From NCBI GenBank assembly GCA_910576865.1, contig CAJTKE010000001.1:186001-250000 (forward strand): a stretch of DNA of 64,000 bases. The letters run 5' to 3'. Source of the stretch: an uncultured Oscillibacter sp. Its GTDB lineage: Bacteria; Bacillota; Clostridia; Oscillospirales; Oscillospiraceae. Position numbers and translations under genes: made by a program. Positions 56,690 to 64,000 of the stretch are shown here, one piece after another; the first letter of the stretch is position 1, and the number at the start of each line of letters is the position of its first letter. The notes below the pieces were generated by a model that saw only the letters and a program-made list of their open reading frames with translations, ran no database searches and was not told the origin of the DNA.

Positions 56690-58147
56690 TTAAGCCCGGA
56701 CCGGCAGTTTGATGGTCACCACCGCCCCGCCCCCGTCGGCGTTGCCGATGGAGAAGGTCCCACCGTGGAGGCCGACAATCTCGTCGCAGACCGCCAGGCC
56801 GATGCCGCTGCCCCTGGCCCGGGAGGTGCCTTTGTAAAACTTCTGCTTCACGAAGGGCAGTTCCTCCTCCGGGATGCCGGGGCCGTAGTCCCGGATGCGG
56901 ACCACCTGATGACTCCCCTCCTGGTGGATGGAGGCCGTGATCCGCCGGCCCGCGCCGCCGTGCTTGGCGGCGTTGTCCAGCACGTTGCAGAACACCTGCT
57001 TCAGCCGCTCGGAGTCCCCCCGGATGGGGGGCAGCAGGTCCCCGTCGCCGGGGTGGTACTCCAGGGCGATGCCGTCCTGGCGGAACAGCTCCTGATAGGT
57101 GAAGATGGCGTCCTCCAGCTCCGCCTGAAGGTCCACGTCCTCGATCTGGAGGGTGAAGCGGCCGTCCTCCATCTTGGAGAAGTCCAGCAGCTCCTCCACC
57201 ATGGTGGAAAGGCGCCTGGACTCGTTGACGATGACCCGGATGCCCCGGCGGAGCTGCTCGGGGTCGTCGGTGAGGCCGTCGTCCAGGATGGTCTCCCCCC
57301 AGCCGTTGATGGCGGTGAGGGGGGTCCGGAGCTCGTGGGAGACGGAGGAGATGAACTCGCTCTTCATCTTCTCGTTCTGGCTGATTTTCAGGGACATGTC
57401 GTTGATGTTGTCCACCAGCTCCCCCAGCTCGTCGGAGTATTTGTTCTCGATCCGGGCGCCGTAGCTCCCGGCGGAAATGCGCTTTGCCGCCTCCGACACC
57501 ACCGCCACGGGCTCCACCACGTTGTTGATGAAGAGCAGGTTGGAAAACACCACCAGCAGCATGCAGAGTAGGGCGATGAGGAAAATGGCCAGCACGGCGA
57601 TCATCACCTGCCGGTCCACCTCCCGCAGGGAGGTCACCAGCCGCATGGCCCCCACCACCCGGCCGTTCACCGTCAGGGGGCAGGACACCGCCAGGATCTC
57701 CTCCTCCGTCTCCAGGTCCCGGCCGTGGTAGGGGGCCATCCGGTTTTCCTGGAGGGCCTGGAGGATGTCGTCGGTGCCCGGGAAGGAGCCCGCCGTCAGG
57801 CCGGAGGTGGACACCTGAATCCGCCCGCTGGAGCCGATGAACTGGAGCTCGATCAGGTTCTTGTCCTCGAAGCTCTCGGCGGACTGGACGGCCTTCTGGT
57901 AGTAGCTGGAAAAGCCGTTGTCCATGAAATACTCATTGAAGGAGTTGGCCAGGGCCTGGGCCCGGGTTTCCAAACCCTTCTGCATGGTGCCGTAATAGTA
58001 ATTGGAGACGCCGGCGGAGAACAGCGCCACCACCAGCACCAGCAGGGCCCCGATGGGGAGAATGGAGTTGAAGATCCACCGCTGCCGCAGGCCCCGGAGC
58101 CGGAGGGACTTCCACCGCTGCTCCTTTTCCATCACCCGCTCTTCCAT
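56690..58147 (-). CDS. Two-component sensor histidine kinase
   Basis: 485 aa. Two transmembrane segments (about 25-47 and 180-202) enclose an extracellular sensor domain; then HAMP (VVEPVAVVSEAAKRISAGSY), HisKA with the phospho-His in SSVSHELRTPLTAINGWGET, and HATPase_c (QVFCNVLDNAAKHGG, RDYGPGIPEEELPFV, GSGIGLAVCDEIV). Membrane sensor for the regulator encoded 4 bases upstream. Signal unknown. Confidence 0.95.
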   Translation of the reverse strand: MEERVMEKEQRWKSLRLRGLRQRWIFNSILPIGALLVLVVALFSAGVSNYYYGTMQKGLETRAQALANSFNEYFMDNGFSSYYQKAVQSAESFEDKNLIELQFIGSSGRIQVSTSGLTAGSFPGTDDILQALQENRMAPYHGRDLETEEEILAVSCPLTVNGRVVGAMRLVTSLREVDRQVMIAVLAIFLIALLCMLLVVFSNLLFINNVVEPVAVVSEAAKRISAGSYGARIENKYSDELGELVDNINDMSLKISQNEKMKSEFISSVSHELRTPLTAINGWGETILDDGLTDDPEQLRRGIRVIVNESRRLSTMVEELLDFSKMEDGRFTLQIEDVDLQAELEDAIFTYQELFRQDGIALEYHPGDGDLLPPIRGDSERLKQVFCNVLDNAAKHGGAGRRITASIHQEGSHQVVRIRDYGPGIPEEELPFVKQKFYKGTSRARGSGIGLAVCDEIVGLHGGTFSIGNADGGGAVVTIKLPVRA

Positions 58148-58151
58148 CCCG

Positions 58152-58841
58152 TCACAGCCCCCACTTGTAGCCGTAGCCCCAGACCGTGGTGATATAGGCG
58201 GGGTTCTGGACGTTGTCCTCGATCTTCAGCCGGAGGCGGCGGATGTTCACGTCCACGATCTTCAGCTCCCCGAAGTAGTCCCGGCCCCAGACCATGTCCA
58301 GAATCTCCTCCCGGGACAGGGCCTTGCCGGGGTTCTCCATGAAGACCCGCATGATGGAGTACTCCACCTGGGTCAGCTTGATCCGCTGGCCGTTCTTCTC
58401 CAGAGTCCGGTTCCGGGTGTTCAGCAGGAAGGGGGGCTGGCTCAGCTCCCCGGCGGCCTGAGGGGGCTCCTCGCCGCCGGAGCGGCGGACCAGGGCATCC
58501 ACCCGGGCGGTGAGCTCCGCCGGGGAGAAGGGTTTGGTCACGTAGTCGTCCGCCCCGGTCATCAGTCCCGTCACCTTGTCCATCTCCTGGGACCGGGCGG
58601 TGAGCATGATGATGCCGATGCGGCTGTTGGTGGCCCGGATGCGGCGGCAGACCTCGAAGCCGTCGATGCCCGGCAGCATGATGTCCAGCAAAGCCACCCG
58701 GGCGTCCGGGTTCTCCTTGAGGAGCTCCAGCGCCCGCTCGCCGTTGTCCGCCTCGATGACGTCGTAGCCGGCCCGGCGCAGATTGATGACGATAAAGCCG
58801 CGGATGCTGGCCTCGTCCTCCAAAACCAAGACTTTTTTCAT
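58152..58841 (-). CDS. OmpR/PhoB-family response regulator
   Basis: 229 aa from ATG 58841. Receiver: KVLVLEDEASIRGFIVINLR, phospho-Asp in ALLDIMLPGIDG, conserved Lys in DYVTKPFSPAEL. Winged helix: LTQVEYSIMRVFMENPGKAL, then VDVNIRRLRLKIED and VWGYGYKW. Paired with the kinase downstream; tandem repeats at 60313/60333 are candidate targets. Confidence 0.96.
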   Translation of the reverse strand: MKKVLVLEDEASIRGFIVINLRRAGYDVIEADNGERALELLKENPDARVALLDIMLPGIDGFEVCRRIRATNSRIGIIMLTARSQEMDKVTGLMTGADDYVTKPFSPAELTARVDALVRRSGGEEPPQAAGELSQPPFLLNTRNRTLEKNGQRIKLTQVEYSIMRVFMENPGKALSREEILDMVWGRDYFGELKIVDVNIRRLRLKIEDNVQNPAYITTVWGYGYKWGL

Positions 58842-58870
58842 GGCGTCTGTTCCTTTCTCAAGCGTGGGCC

Positions 58871-60229
58871 TCAGTTCTCGCCGGGGATCCACTCCCGGGC
58901 GATGAGGCTGAAGGCCGCCCGGACCTCCTCCGCCGTCATCCCCTGGTCCCAGGGCGGATTCTCCGGCAGCTCGGCGGTGTAAATGACGTCGGACTGGCGG
59001 CTGAGGGGGAAGCGGTTCCCCCGGGTGGCCCGGACCTCCCGGCCCGTGCCGGTGAGCGTGGTGATCCGCAGAATGGCGGCGCCCCGGACCATCTCCTCGT
59101 TCAGCACGTAGAAGGTGACGCCGGCGTCGCTGCCCGTGACGCTGCGCTCCGCCTCCACCCGGCCGGTCCAGGCCTCGGGGAGCTGGAGGTACCAGCCGTC
59201 CTCCATGTTGTGGTAGGTCCGCAGGACCGCCTCCGCCTCTCCCGCGCCGTTGTAGCTCATCCAGTCCACCCGCTGGTCGTACTCGCCGCCGGGGGCCGCG
59301 GCGGGGCTGGGCACCTCGATGGCGCCGTCTCCGTTGATGTCCGCGGGATAGAGCCCCCGAAAGGCGTTCACCGCGCTGGTGACGCCGGTGGTGCTGGAGA
59401 GGGCCGCGTTGGACAGCTCCCCCTCCGGGGCGGTCAGGATGTCGGTGACCGCCGCCGCCACGGACTCGGCGGACACCGGCGTGGTGACGCCGGTGACGAA
59501 CACCGCCGGCAGCCCGTCCCGCAGCAGCCCGGACACCACCCGGCCCTGGTTCAGCTCCGCCATGGTGGCGGAGAGGCGGGCGGAGGACACGCTCTGGAGG
59601 GTCCCGCCCTTCTGCCAGTCGTAGTAATCCGCCTCGCCGCCGCCCTCCTCGTCGGCGTGGAAGACCACCAGCTCCTGGAGGCCGTCCCCGTCCAGGTCGG
59701 CGCTGGCGTAGCGGACGTAGCTGACACTGCGCAGCAGCTCCTGGGGCCCGGCGGGGCCCAGGGCGTAAACGGAGAGGGCCTGAAGCTCCGCGTTGACCCG
59801 CCAGCCCACGATGAGCTCCGTCCGCCCGTCCCCGTCCAGGTCGCTGTACACCACGCTGTAGACCGAGGCGCCGCTGCCCTCGATGACGGCGGACTGCTCA
59901 TAGCTGTCCCCCCTGGCGGAAAAAATATGGATTTTCAGGGGCTTTTCGTCCTCCGCCTTCCGGAAGAAGGCCACGGCCTCCTGCTGCCCGTCGCCGTCCA
60001 GGTCCGTCAGCTGCACGGGCTGGATGTTGGTGCCGGCGGCCGGGGCGGCGTACTCCGCGCCGTCCTCCAGGATGGCGTTCAGCCGGGCGTTCAGCTCCGT
60101 GTACTTGGCGGGCAGCTCCGGCAGGGCGTACAGCGCCTCGGGGTTGAACTCCAGGGCGAAACCCCCGCACCCGCTGAGGGCCAGGGCCAGGGCCAGCGCC
60201 GCCGCCAGGGCGGAAATTCGTCTCTTCAC
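58871..60229 (-). CDS. Lipoprotein with FG-GAP-like DxDGDG repeats
   Basis: 452 aa, GTG start with GGAGGG upstream. Signal ALAAALALALALSGCGG with lipobox LSGC. The body has at least four Ca-binding-like loops: LTDLDGDGQQEAV, YSDLDGDGRTELIV, SADLDGDGLQELVV, PADINGDGAIEV, an FG-GAP/VCBS beta-propeller pattern. It lies outside the membrane, 29 bases upstream of the two-component genes, so it may be part of the sensing unit. Confidence 0.88.
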   Translation of the reverse strand: MKRRISALAAALALALALSGCGGFALEFNPEALYALPELPAKYTELNARLNAILEDGAEYAAPAAGTNIQPVQLTDLDGDGQQEAVAFFRKAEDEKPLKIHIFSARGDSYEQSAVIEGSGASVYSVVYSDLDGDGRTELIVGWRVNAELQALSVYALGPAGPQELLRSVSYVRYASADLDGDGLQELVVFHADEEGGGEADYYDWQKGGTLQSVSSARLSATMAELNQGRVVSGLLRDGLPAVFVTGVTTPVSAESVAAAVTDILTAPEGELSNAALSSTTGVTSAVNAFRGLYPADINGDGAIEVPSPAAAPGGEYDQRVDWMSYNGAGEAEAVLRTYHNMEDGWYLQLPEAWTGRVEAERSVTGSDAGVTFYVLNEEMVRGAAILRITTLTGTGREVRATRGNRFPLSRQSDVIYTAELPENPPWDQGMTAEEVRAAFSLIAREWIPGEN

Positions 60230-60307
60230 AGGTGATTCCCTCCTCCGGGACCGTCTTCTTGAACCTTAATATCATAACACGTTTTTTCCCCGATTCCAAG
60301 CCCGTAT

Positions 60308-60381
60308 CTTACAAAACTGTAAGCCTGGGCGAAAAACTGTAAGGCAAATCCATGGCAACCCGGCCCCGGACCTGCTACAAT
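60308..60381 (+). promoter_or_regulatory. Promoter and tandem repeats of the BceAB-type genes
   Basis: Direct repeats AAAACTGTAAG at 60313-60323 and 60333-60343, exactly 20 bases apart; the first is part of a dyad CTTACA-AAAC-TGTAAG (60308-60323). Promoter TGGCAA (60353-60358), 17 bases, TACAAT (60376-60381). Same-face tandem repeats suit an OmpR-type regulator dimer. Confidence 0.6.
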
Positions 60382-60411
60382 AGGGCCATAACCCAAGAGG
60401 AGGAACCCGAT

Positions 60412-61179
60412 ATGTCATTACTGGAAGTACAGCACCTTCAAAAAATCTACACCACCCGCTTCGGCGGCAATCAGGTCACGGCCCTGGCGGACGTGAACTT
60501 CTCCGTGGAGCCCGGGGAGTACGTGGCCATCATGGGCGAGTCCGGCTCCGGCAAGACCACCTTGTTGAATATCCTGGCGGCCCTGGACCGCCCCACCGCC
60601 GGGGAGGTGTTCCTCAACGGCCGGGCCCTCTCGGATATCCGGGAGCGGGATCTGGCGGCCTTCCGCCGGTCCCACCTGGGCTTCGTGTTCCAGGACTTCA
60701 ACCTCCTGGACACCTTCTCCCTCCAGGACAACATCTTCCTGCCCCTGGTCCTGGCGGGGAAGGACTACCGGGACATGAAAAAGAAAATCCAGCCCATCGC
60801 GGAGCAGCTGGGCATCGCCGGTATTCTGCCCAAGTACCCCTATGAGGTTTCCGGCGGGCAGAAGCAGCGCTGCGCCGTGGCCCGGGCCCTCATCACGGAC
60901 CCCCAGATCGTCCTGGCCGACGAGCCCACCGGGGCGCTGGACTCCCGGGCCGCCGACAACCTGCTGGAGCTCTTCGGAGAAATTAACAAAGGGGGCCAGA
61001 CCATCCTCATGGTCACCCACTCCGTCAAGGCCGCCAGCCACGCCGGGCGGGTGCTCTTCCTCCGGGACGGGCAGGTCTACCACCAGCTCTACCGGGGGAC
61101 CCAGAGCGCCGAGGCCCAGTTCGCCAAGATCTCCGACACCCTGACGGTGCTGACGCAAGGCGGTGAGCCCCGTGCGTAA
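60412..61179 (+). CDS. BceA-type ABC transporter ATP-binding protein
   Basis: 255 aa from ATG 60412 (GAGGAGG upstream). Walker A GESGSGKTTLLNILAALD, Q-loop FVFQDFNLLDTFSLQDNIFLPL (diagnostic of the MacB/BceA group), signature VSGGQKQRCAVARAL, Walker B IVLADEPTGALD. Works with the FtsX-like permease downstream in peptide-antibiotic sensing/resistance or lipoprotein handling. Overlaps the permease gene start. Confidence 0.94.
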   Translation: MSLLEVQHLQKIYTTRFGGNQVTALADVNFSVEPGEYVAIMGESGSGKTTLLNILAALDRPTAGEVFLNGRALSDIRERDLAAFRRSHLGFVFQDFNLLDTFSLQDNIFLPLVLAGKDYRDMKKKIQPIAEQLGIAGILPKYPYEVSGGQKQRCAVARALITDPQIVLADEPTGALDSRAADNLLELFGEINKGGQTILMVTHSVKAASHAGRVLFLRDGQVYHQLYRGTQSAEAQFAKISDTLTVLTQGGEPRA

Positions 61180-63166
61180 GTCCGGCTTCTTCCCCCGCCT
61201 GGCCCTGGTGAATCTGGCCAGAAACGGGCGGTTTTACGGCCCCTACCTCCTCTCCTGCGTGGTGACGGCGGCTATGTACTACATTTTGCTGTTTCTGGCC
61301 TATAACGAGGGGCTGGACAGTGTCCGGGGGGCCATGTACCTCAAGAGCTTCGCCGGGGTGGGCTGCTTCGTGGCGGCGGGGCTCTCGGCGGTGATTCTGC
61401 TCTACGCCAACAGCTTTGTCATGAAGCGCCGCCAGCGGGAGCTGGGGCTCTACAACATCTTAGGGCTGGAAAAGAGGCACATCGCCCGGATGTGCTTCTG
61501 GGAGACCGTGTTCTGCGCCGCCGTCACCCTGGCGGGGGGCCTTCTCCTGGGCATCCTGTTTTCCAAGGCGGTCATCCTGCTCCTTTTAAAGCTGGCCCGC
61601 GTCCCCGCCCAGTTCGGCATGGAAATTTCCACCCGGGGCATTTGGGAAACCGCGGCGCTCTTCGGCGCGCTGTTCCTGTTCACCCTTGCGCGAAATCTTT
61701 GGAGCGTCAGCCGGGCCAAGCCGGTGGACCTGCTCCACAGCGCCTCCGCCGGGGAGCGGGAGCCGAAAACGAAATGGCTGCTGGTCATCCTGGGGGTGCT
61801 GACCCTGGGAGGCGGATACTTCATCGCCATCGCCACCCAGAACCCCATTGAGGCCATGCTGTTCTTTTTCGGGGCGGTGTTCCTGGTCATCATTGGCACG
61901 TACTGTCTGTTCACCGCCGGGTCCATCGCCATTTTAAAGCGCCTCCGGGCCAACCCGAAATTTTACTACCAGACCCGGCATTTCACCGCGGTCTCCGGCC
62001 TTCTCTACCGGATGAAGCAGAACGCCGTGGGCCTGGCCAGCATCTGCATCCTCTCCACCATGGTGCTGGTGACGGTCTCCACCACCATCGCCATGAACAT
62101 CGGCCTGGAGAACTCCCTGAATGAGATGTACCCTTATGACATCGAATTCCTCCAGGACCTGGAAAACCAGCCGGGGGACCCCATGGACCGCTTGCGGGAG
62201 GTGGAGGCTGCCGCCAACGCCTCCGGGGGCTTTACCGATTCCCGGTACTACACCCGCTATTGGGTCTACTGCGGCGTTCGGGGCAGTGAGATTTCCCTGA
62301 ACCTGGATCAGAACTGCCTGCGGACGGAGGTGGAGGTGGTGACGGCGGAGGACTACAGCCGCCTCACCGGAAAGAACGTCATTCTGGCTCCGGACGAGGT
62401 GCTGGCCTGTTCGAAGGGCCCGGCGGATTTCCCGGCGGACTTCACCGTCTCCGCGAACTTTGGCGAGGCGGGCCTGTCCTTCCACGTCCGGGAGGAAATC
62501 ACGGAGGTCATCCGCCACGCGACCAACACGCTGCTGGGCCCTGAGGAATCGTCGCTGTTCCTGGTGGTGGCGGACCGGGAGACGGCGGAGGCGCTCATGG
62601 ACCTGGATACCTCCCGCAGCGCCCGGCAGTTCCGGGTGCAGATGAATCTGGCGGGGGAGGATTATGAGGAAAAGCTGGCCCAGACGGAGCGGCTTGTGTT
62701 CGAGCTGAGCAAGCGGGACGGCGGCGTGAGCTTCACCAGCAAGCAGGACAATGCCCAGGAGTTCTACGCCATGTACGGCGGGTTCCTGTTCCTGGGAGTC
62801 TTCCTGGGGCTCCTCTTCCTGCTGGCTACCGTCCTTATCATCTACTATAAGCAGATCTCCGAGGGCTGCGAGGACCAGCGCCGCTTTTTAATCCTCCGCC
62901 AGGTGGGCATGAGCGAAAAGGAGATCAACGCCTCCATCCACAGCCAGATTCTGCTGGTGTTCTTTCTGCCCCTGGGGGCGGCGGCGCTCCATGTGTTCAT
63001 GGCCTTTCCCATGCTCTCCAGAATGTTGGAGCTGTTCAACCTCCACGACGGGAAGCTCTTCGTCCTCTGCACGGCGGGAACCCTGGCGGTGTTCTGCCTG
63101 ATCTACGCCCTGGTCTTCGCCTGGACGGCCCGGGCCTACGGCAAAATCGTGGGCGGGAATCACTGA
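61172..63166 (+). CDS. BceB-type FtsX-like ABC permease
   Basis: 664 aa from GTG 61172 (AAGGCGGTGA upstream; GTG 61163 is the alternative). Ten hydrophobic segments and a large extracellular domain (about residues 310-510), the BceB layout, with FtsX segments at both ends (RQRELGLYNILGLEKRHIARM; EDQRRFLILRQVGMSEKEINA). Exports or dislodges cell-wall-targeting peptides in characterised relatives. No dedicated BceRS pair adjoins it. Confidence 0.93.
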   Translation: MRKSGFFPRLALVNLARNGRFYGPYLLSCVVTAAMYYILLFLAYNEGLDSVRGAMYLKSFAGVGCFVAAGLSAVILLYANSFVMKRRQRELGLYNILGLEKRHIARMCFWETVFCAAVTLAGGLLLGILFSKAVILLLLKLARVPAQFGMEISTRGIWETAALFGALFLFTLARNLWSVSRAKPVDLLHSASAGEREPKTKWLLVILGVLTLGGGYFIAIATQNPIEAMLFFFGAVFLVIIGTYCLFTAGSIAILKRLRANPKFYYQTRHFTAVSGLLYRMKQNAVGLASICILSTMVLVTVSTTIAMNIGLENSLNEMYPYDIEFLQDLENQPGDPMDRLREVEAAANASGGFTDSRYYTRYWVYCGVRGSEISLNLDQNCLRTEVEVVTAEDYSRLTGKNVILAPDEVLACSKGPADFPADFTVSANFGEAGLSFHVREEITEVIRHATNTLLGPEESSLFLVVADRETAEALMDLDTSRSARQFRVQMNLAGEDYEEKLAQTERLVFELSKRDGGVSFTSKQDNAQEFYAMYGGFLFLGVFLGLLFLLATVLIIYYKQISEGCEDQRRFLILRQVGMSEKEINASIHSQILLVFFLPLGAAALHVFMAFPMLSRMLELFNLHDGKLFVLCTAGTLAVFCLIYALVFAWTARAYGKIVGGNH

Positions 63167-63319
63167 GCCCCTCTCTTCGGGCCCTGCCGGCGGCTGCGCC
63201 CGCCGGCGGGGCCCGGTTTTCAATCTGTCAAAACCGTCAGATTTCGGAAAGAAGCTGGACAGATTCTCGTGCTACAGTACTTGCAGGCCCGGAACCTGAA
63301 AAAATTCTTCCGCCCCCTC

Positions 63320-63374
63320 TTGACAAGCTGTATTAACTGTATTATTATTGCTAATACGGTAGTACAATAACACA
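63320..63374 (+). promoter_or_regulatory. Promoter and shared 20-base motif before the glycosyltransferase
   Basis: TTGACA (63320-63325), 17 bases, TATTAT (63343-63348). Directly after it is TACGGTAGTACAATAACACA (63355-63374), which matches 16611-16630 before the TraX gene with two differences. The remainder of the 63167-63457 gap has a GGCCCTGCCGGCGG-type terminator hairpin near 63180-63213. Confidence 0.6.
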
Positions 63375-63457
63375 AGCGGGAAATTTTTCAAGAGCTTTTG
63401 AAGAATCCCGCCCGGCTGTCCCGTAATATACATGAAACAGGAAAAGCGAGGTCTGCC

Positions 63458-64000
63458 ATGAAAATCTTGATTACATCCGACTGGTACATTCCCGCCGTCA
63501 ACGGCGTGGTCACCTCGGTGAAGAATCTCCGCCGGGAGCTGGAGGCCCGGGGCCACGAGGTCCGGGTCCTGACCCTCTCCCAGAACCACCGCTCCTGTGA
63601 GCGGGACGGCGTGACGTATCTCGGCTCCGTGGCGGCGGGGCTCATCTACCCCGGGGCGAGGCTCCGGACGGCTCTCGCGGGAAAGTGGGTCCGGGAGCTG
63701 GTGGAGTGGGGCCCCGACGTGGTCCACTCCCAGTGCGAGTTCTCCACCTTCTTCCTGGCCCGGCGCATCGCCGAGGAATTGGAGATCCCCCTGGTCCACA
63801 CCTACCACACGGTGTACGAGGACTACACCCACTACTTCTCCCCCAACGTCCGCTTCGGCAAGAAGGCCGCCGCCGTCTTCACCCGCTGGGCCGCGTCCCA
63901 CACGGACTGCCTCATCGCCCCCACGGGGAAGGTGCGGCTCCTGCTCCAGGGCTACGGCGTTCAGAAGCCCGTCTTCGTGGTGCCCTCCGGCATCGACCTG
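63458..64000 (+). CDS. GT4-family glycosyltransferase (partial at the window end)
   Basis: First 181 codons. MKILITSDWYIPAVNGVVTS, then LRRELEARGHEVRVLTLSQN, PDVVHSQCEFSTFFLARRIA, VHTYHTVYEDYTHYF, and VVPSGIDL at the edge: the N-terminal half of a GT-B fold related to diacylglycerol glucosyltransferases of Firmicutes. Likely makes membrane glycolipid or a lipoteichoic-acid anchor. The UDP-sugar half is outside. Confidence 0.9.
   Translation, partial: MKILITSDWYIPAVNGVVTSVKNLRRELEARGHEVRVLTLSQNHRSCERDGVTYLGSVAAGLIYPGARLRTALAGKWVRELVEWGPDVVHSQCEFSTFFLARRIAEELEIPLVHTYHTVYEDYTHYFSPNVRFGKKAAAVFTRWAASHTDCLIAPTGKVRLLLQGYGVQKPVFVVPSGIDL

Noticed and set aside
1..64000. tRNA, rRNA or CRISPR arrays
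   Set aside because: No TPsiC-loop/acceptor patterns, rRNA stretches or regularly spaced repeats were recognised on either strand.

Overview
The window is high-GC DNA from a Gram-positive anaerobe. Genes are dense and short intergenic gaps carry strong hairpin terminators; initiation is by strong Shine-Dalgarno (SD) sequences with frequent GTG/TTG starts. It encodes the sporulation sigma factor SigK, BceAB-type and FeoAAB systems and selenium/molybdenum-type cofactor genes. The family mix (XdhC, MOSC, CD1871A-type small protein, TipAS MerR, inositol ABC cassette) fits a spore-forming Oscillospirales gut bacterium of the Oscillibacter/Flavonifractor/Dysosmobacter kind; the genus is inference.

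Layout. 0-7 kb: a DUF2975/XRE pair, a DUF4173 membrane protein, metallo-hydrolase, HAD phosphatase, MgtE and a GH13 amylase. 7.1-15 kb: a molybdenum region, with a Crp/Fnr regulator divergent from moaA-moaC-MOSC-MPT-binding protein-modABC-mogA and facing xdhC; a perfect dyad sits at -41.5 of the moaA promoter. 15-21.9 kb: TraX, a lysine-riboswitch-controlled NhaC-family transporter (predicted LysW), an aminotransferase, a Vat-like acetyltransferase and a phosphoesterase. 22-25 kb: feoA-feoA-feoB behind two DtxR-like dyads.

25.8-30.1 kb is the most striking part. sigK is split into a 66-codon 5' part and a 165-codon 3' part by a 3,573-bp element bounded by a 7-bp direct repeat. The element carries a large serine recombinase, a possible accessory small protein and a redox trio (TlpA-like lipoprotein, CD1871A-type peptide, NapH-like ferredoxin). 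Precise recombination at the repeats restores an unbroken 231-aa SigK, so this looks like a very compact 'skin' element for programmed rearrangement in the mother cell. Its site differs from the B. subtilis skin site.

30-44 kb: a SigV/RsiV-type ECF pair with an autoregulatory promoter, several small XRE loci with dyad operators, MerR-TipAS, a macrodomain protein, YigZ, HflX, a CatA-like acetyltransferase, rpmE, a candidate type I toxin locus, znuBC, and recQ. Short dispersed palindromic repeats occur here. 44-49 kb: an ABC sugar/inositol uptake operon with an inositol dehydrogenase. 49-56.5 kb: pgsA, rimO, a BglII-type restriction-modification pair of lower GC inserted between rimO and recX-recA, pspC, prmC and a DUF1385 protein. 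56.7-64 kb: a two-component system, an FG-GAP-like lipoprotein, a BceAB-type ABC transporter and the start of a glycosyltransferase. No tRNA, rRNA or CRISPR array was seen.
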